Source: Maricaulis sp048268525
GTDB taxonomy: Bacteria; Pseudomonadota; Alphaproteobacteria; Caulobacterales; Maricaulaceae
Reading direction: 5' to 3'
Assembly (NCBI RefSeq): GCF_048268525.1
Contig: NZ_JBLWVH010000044.1
Location: forward strand, 1 to 6,549
Length of the DNA: 6,549 nucleotides
This document shows positions 5,991-6,549 of the stretch, piece after piece. The notes beneath the pieces were generated by a model that ran no database searches, had not been told where the DNA came from, and saw only the letters and a list, made by a program, of their open reading frames with translations. The number at the start of each line of letters is the position of its first letter. Position 1 is the stretch's first letter. The translations under genes and the position numbers were made by a program.

Positions 5991-6549
5991 TGATTGAGGC
6001 AGACGCCTTTTCGCGCCTGGGGTTCGGCGTCACCGGACCGCATGCCGGGCTGGGGACCAGCCGCAGCGCAACCACGCGGTTGATCCATCAAGCCATCGAA
6101 CTGGGCGTGACCCTGTTCGACACCGGCCCGGCCTATGGTCGGGGCGAGGCCGAGCAACGGCTTGGAACGGCGCTGAAACAAGTCCCGCGCAACAGCGCGT
6201 TCGTCGCGACCAAGGCCGGTGTCCATGCTGGCGGACATCGTGATTTTTCCGCCGGAGCAGTGGAAATGTCGCTGCGGGACTCGCTCAAGCGCCTGCAGCG
6301 CGACCATGTCGATCTCTTGCTGCTGCACGGCCCGGCGCCGGGCGAATTGACCGACAAGCTGATCCGCCGCCTGCAAGCCTTCACCGAACGCGGCATGATC
6401 CGCCATATCGGGGTGTGCGGTCGCGGTGCGGAGCTGGACCGGGCCATCGAGCTGGGCGTGTTCGATGCGCTTATGGCGCCGATCAATGACAGCCTGACCG
6501 ATGGTGAGCGCCAGCGCCTGACCAAGGCACGCGAAAGCGGCCTGTCGGT
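5990..6549 (+). CDS. Aldo/keto reductase family protein (3' end beyond window)
   Basis: An open frame from ATG at 5990 runs without a stop to the window edge: 186 complete codons. It encodes the N-terminal part of an NAD(P)H-dependent aldo/keto reductase, a TIM-barrel oxidoreductase. The catalytic tetrad is present: Asp44 and Tyr49 in LFDTGPAYG (42-50), Lys75 in VATKAG (72-77) and His113 in LLLHGP (110-115). GMIRHIGVCG (135-144) is the usual strand-6 segment. The N-terminus is shorter than in many relatives, reaching GFGVTGPHAG almost at once and lacking the long G-L-G-T-x-x-x-G-G loop, so substrate choice may differ; the substrate is not predictable. The ATG overlaps the bolA stop by one base (TGATG) and has no clear Shine-Dalgarno of its own, which suggests translational coupling. 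The cofactor-binding C-terminal part is outside the window. Confidence 0.9.
   Translation, partial: MIEADAFSRLGFGVTGPHAGLGTSRSATTRLIHQAIELGVTLFDTGPAYGRGEAEQRLGTALKQVPRNSAFVATKAGVHAGGHRDFSAGAVEMSLRDSLKRLQRDHVDLLLLHGPAPGELTDKLIRRLQAFTERGMIRHIGVCGRGAELDRAIELGVFDALMAPINDSLTDGERQRLTKARESGLS

Noticed and set aside
5918..6406. A 162-codon minus-strand frame opposite bolA and the aldo/keto reductase
   Set aside because: The plus-strand reductase carries a full catalytic tetrad; the antisense frame has no recognisable domain.

Overview
The window is GC-rich, densely coded bacterial DNA. Strong G/C preference at third codon positions, the purS-purQ-purL order, a small BolA/IbaG protein close by and the protein sequences themselves point to an alphaproteobacterium. 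My best guess is the Maricaulales/Caulobacterales/Hyphomonadales group, but that placement is an impression and was not tested by alignment.

Layout. (1) Positions 1-111 hold the start of a leftward gene cut by the window edge; its last visible residues resemble the entry to a MinC N-terminal domain, but only weakly. (2) Positions 112-255 are a short divergent control region. (3) Positions 256-3400 hold purS, purQ and purL, tightly packed on the plus strand. Together they encode the three-part FGAM synthase, step 4 of de novo purine synthesis: PurQ releases ammonia from glutamine, PurS bridges the subunits, and PurL uses ATP to amidate FGAR. (4) Positions 3413-5587 hold three minus-strand genes for membrane or exported proteins. 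In transcription order these are a secreted YHS-domain protein, an M28-family metallopeptidase with a lipoprotein signal, and an ICMT/PEMT-like integral-membrane methyltransferase. The block converges on purL with only 12 bases between stop codons. (5) Positions 5588-5756 are a second divergent control region, containing an 8-bp perfect inverted repeat. (6) Positions 5757-6549 hold a bolA/ibaG-like gene whose stop codon shares one base with the start of an aldo/keto reductase gene that runs off the right edge.

The purSQL part is ordinary housekeeping. I see no mobile element, CRISPR array, tRNA, rRNA or convincing rho-independent terminator, and nothing that amounts to a new defence or biosynthetic system. 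The points most worth a second look are two uncharacterised inverted repeats in intergenic regions (4017-4031 and 5669-5701), the coupled bolA-aldo/keto reductase pair, the envelope-gene block between purL and bolA, and the identity of the truncated gene at the left edge.
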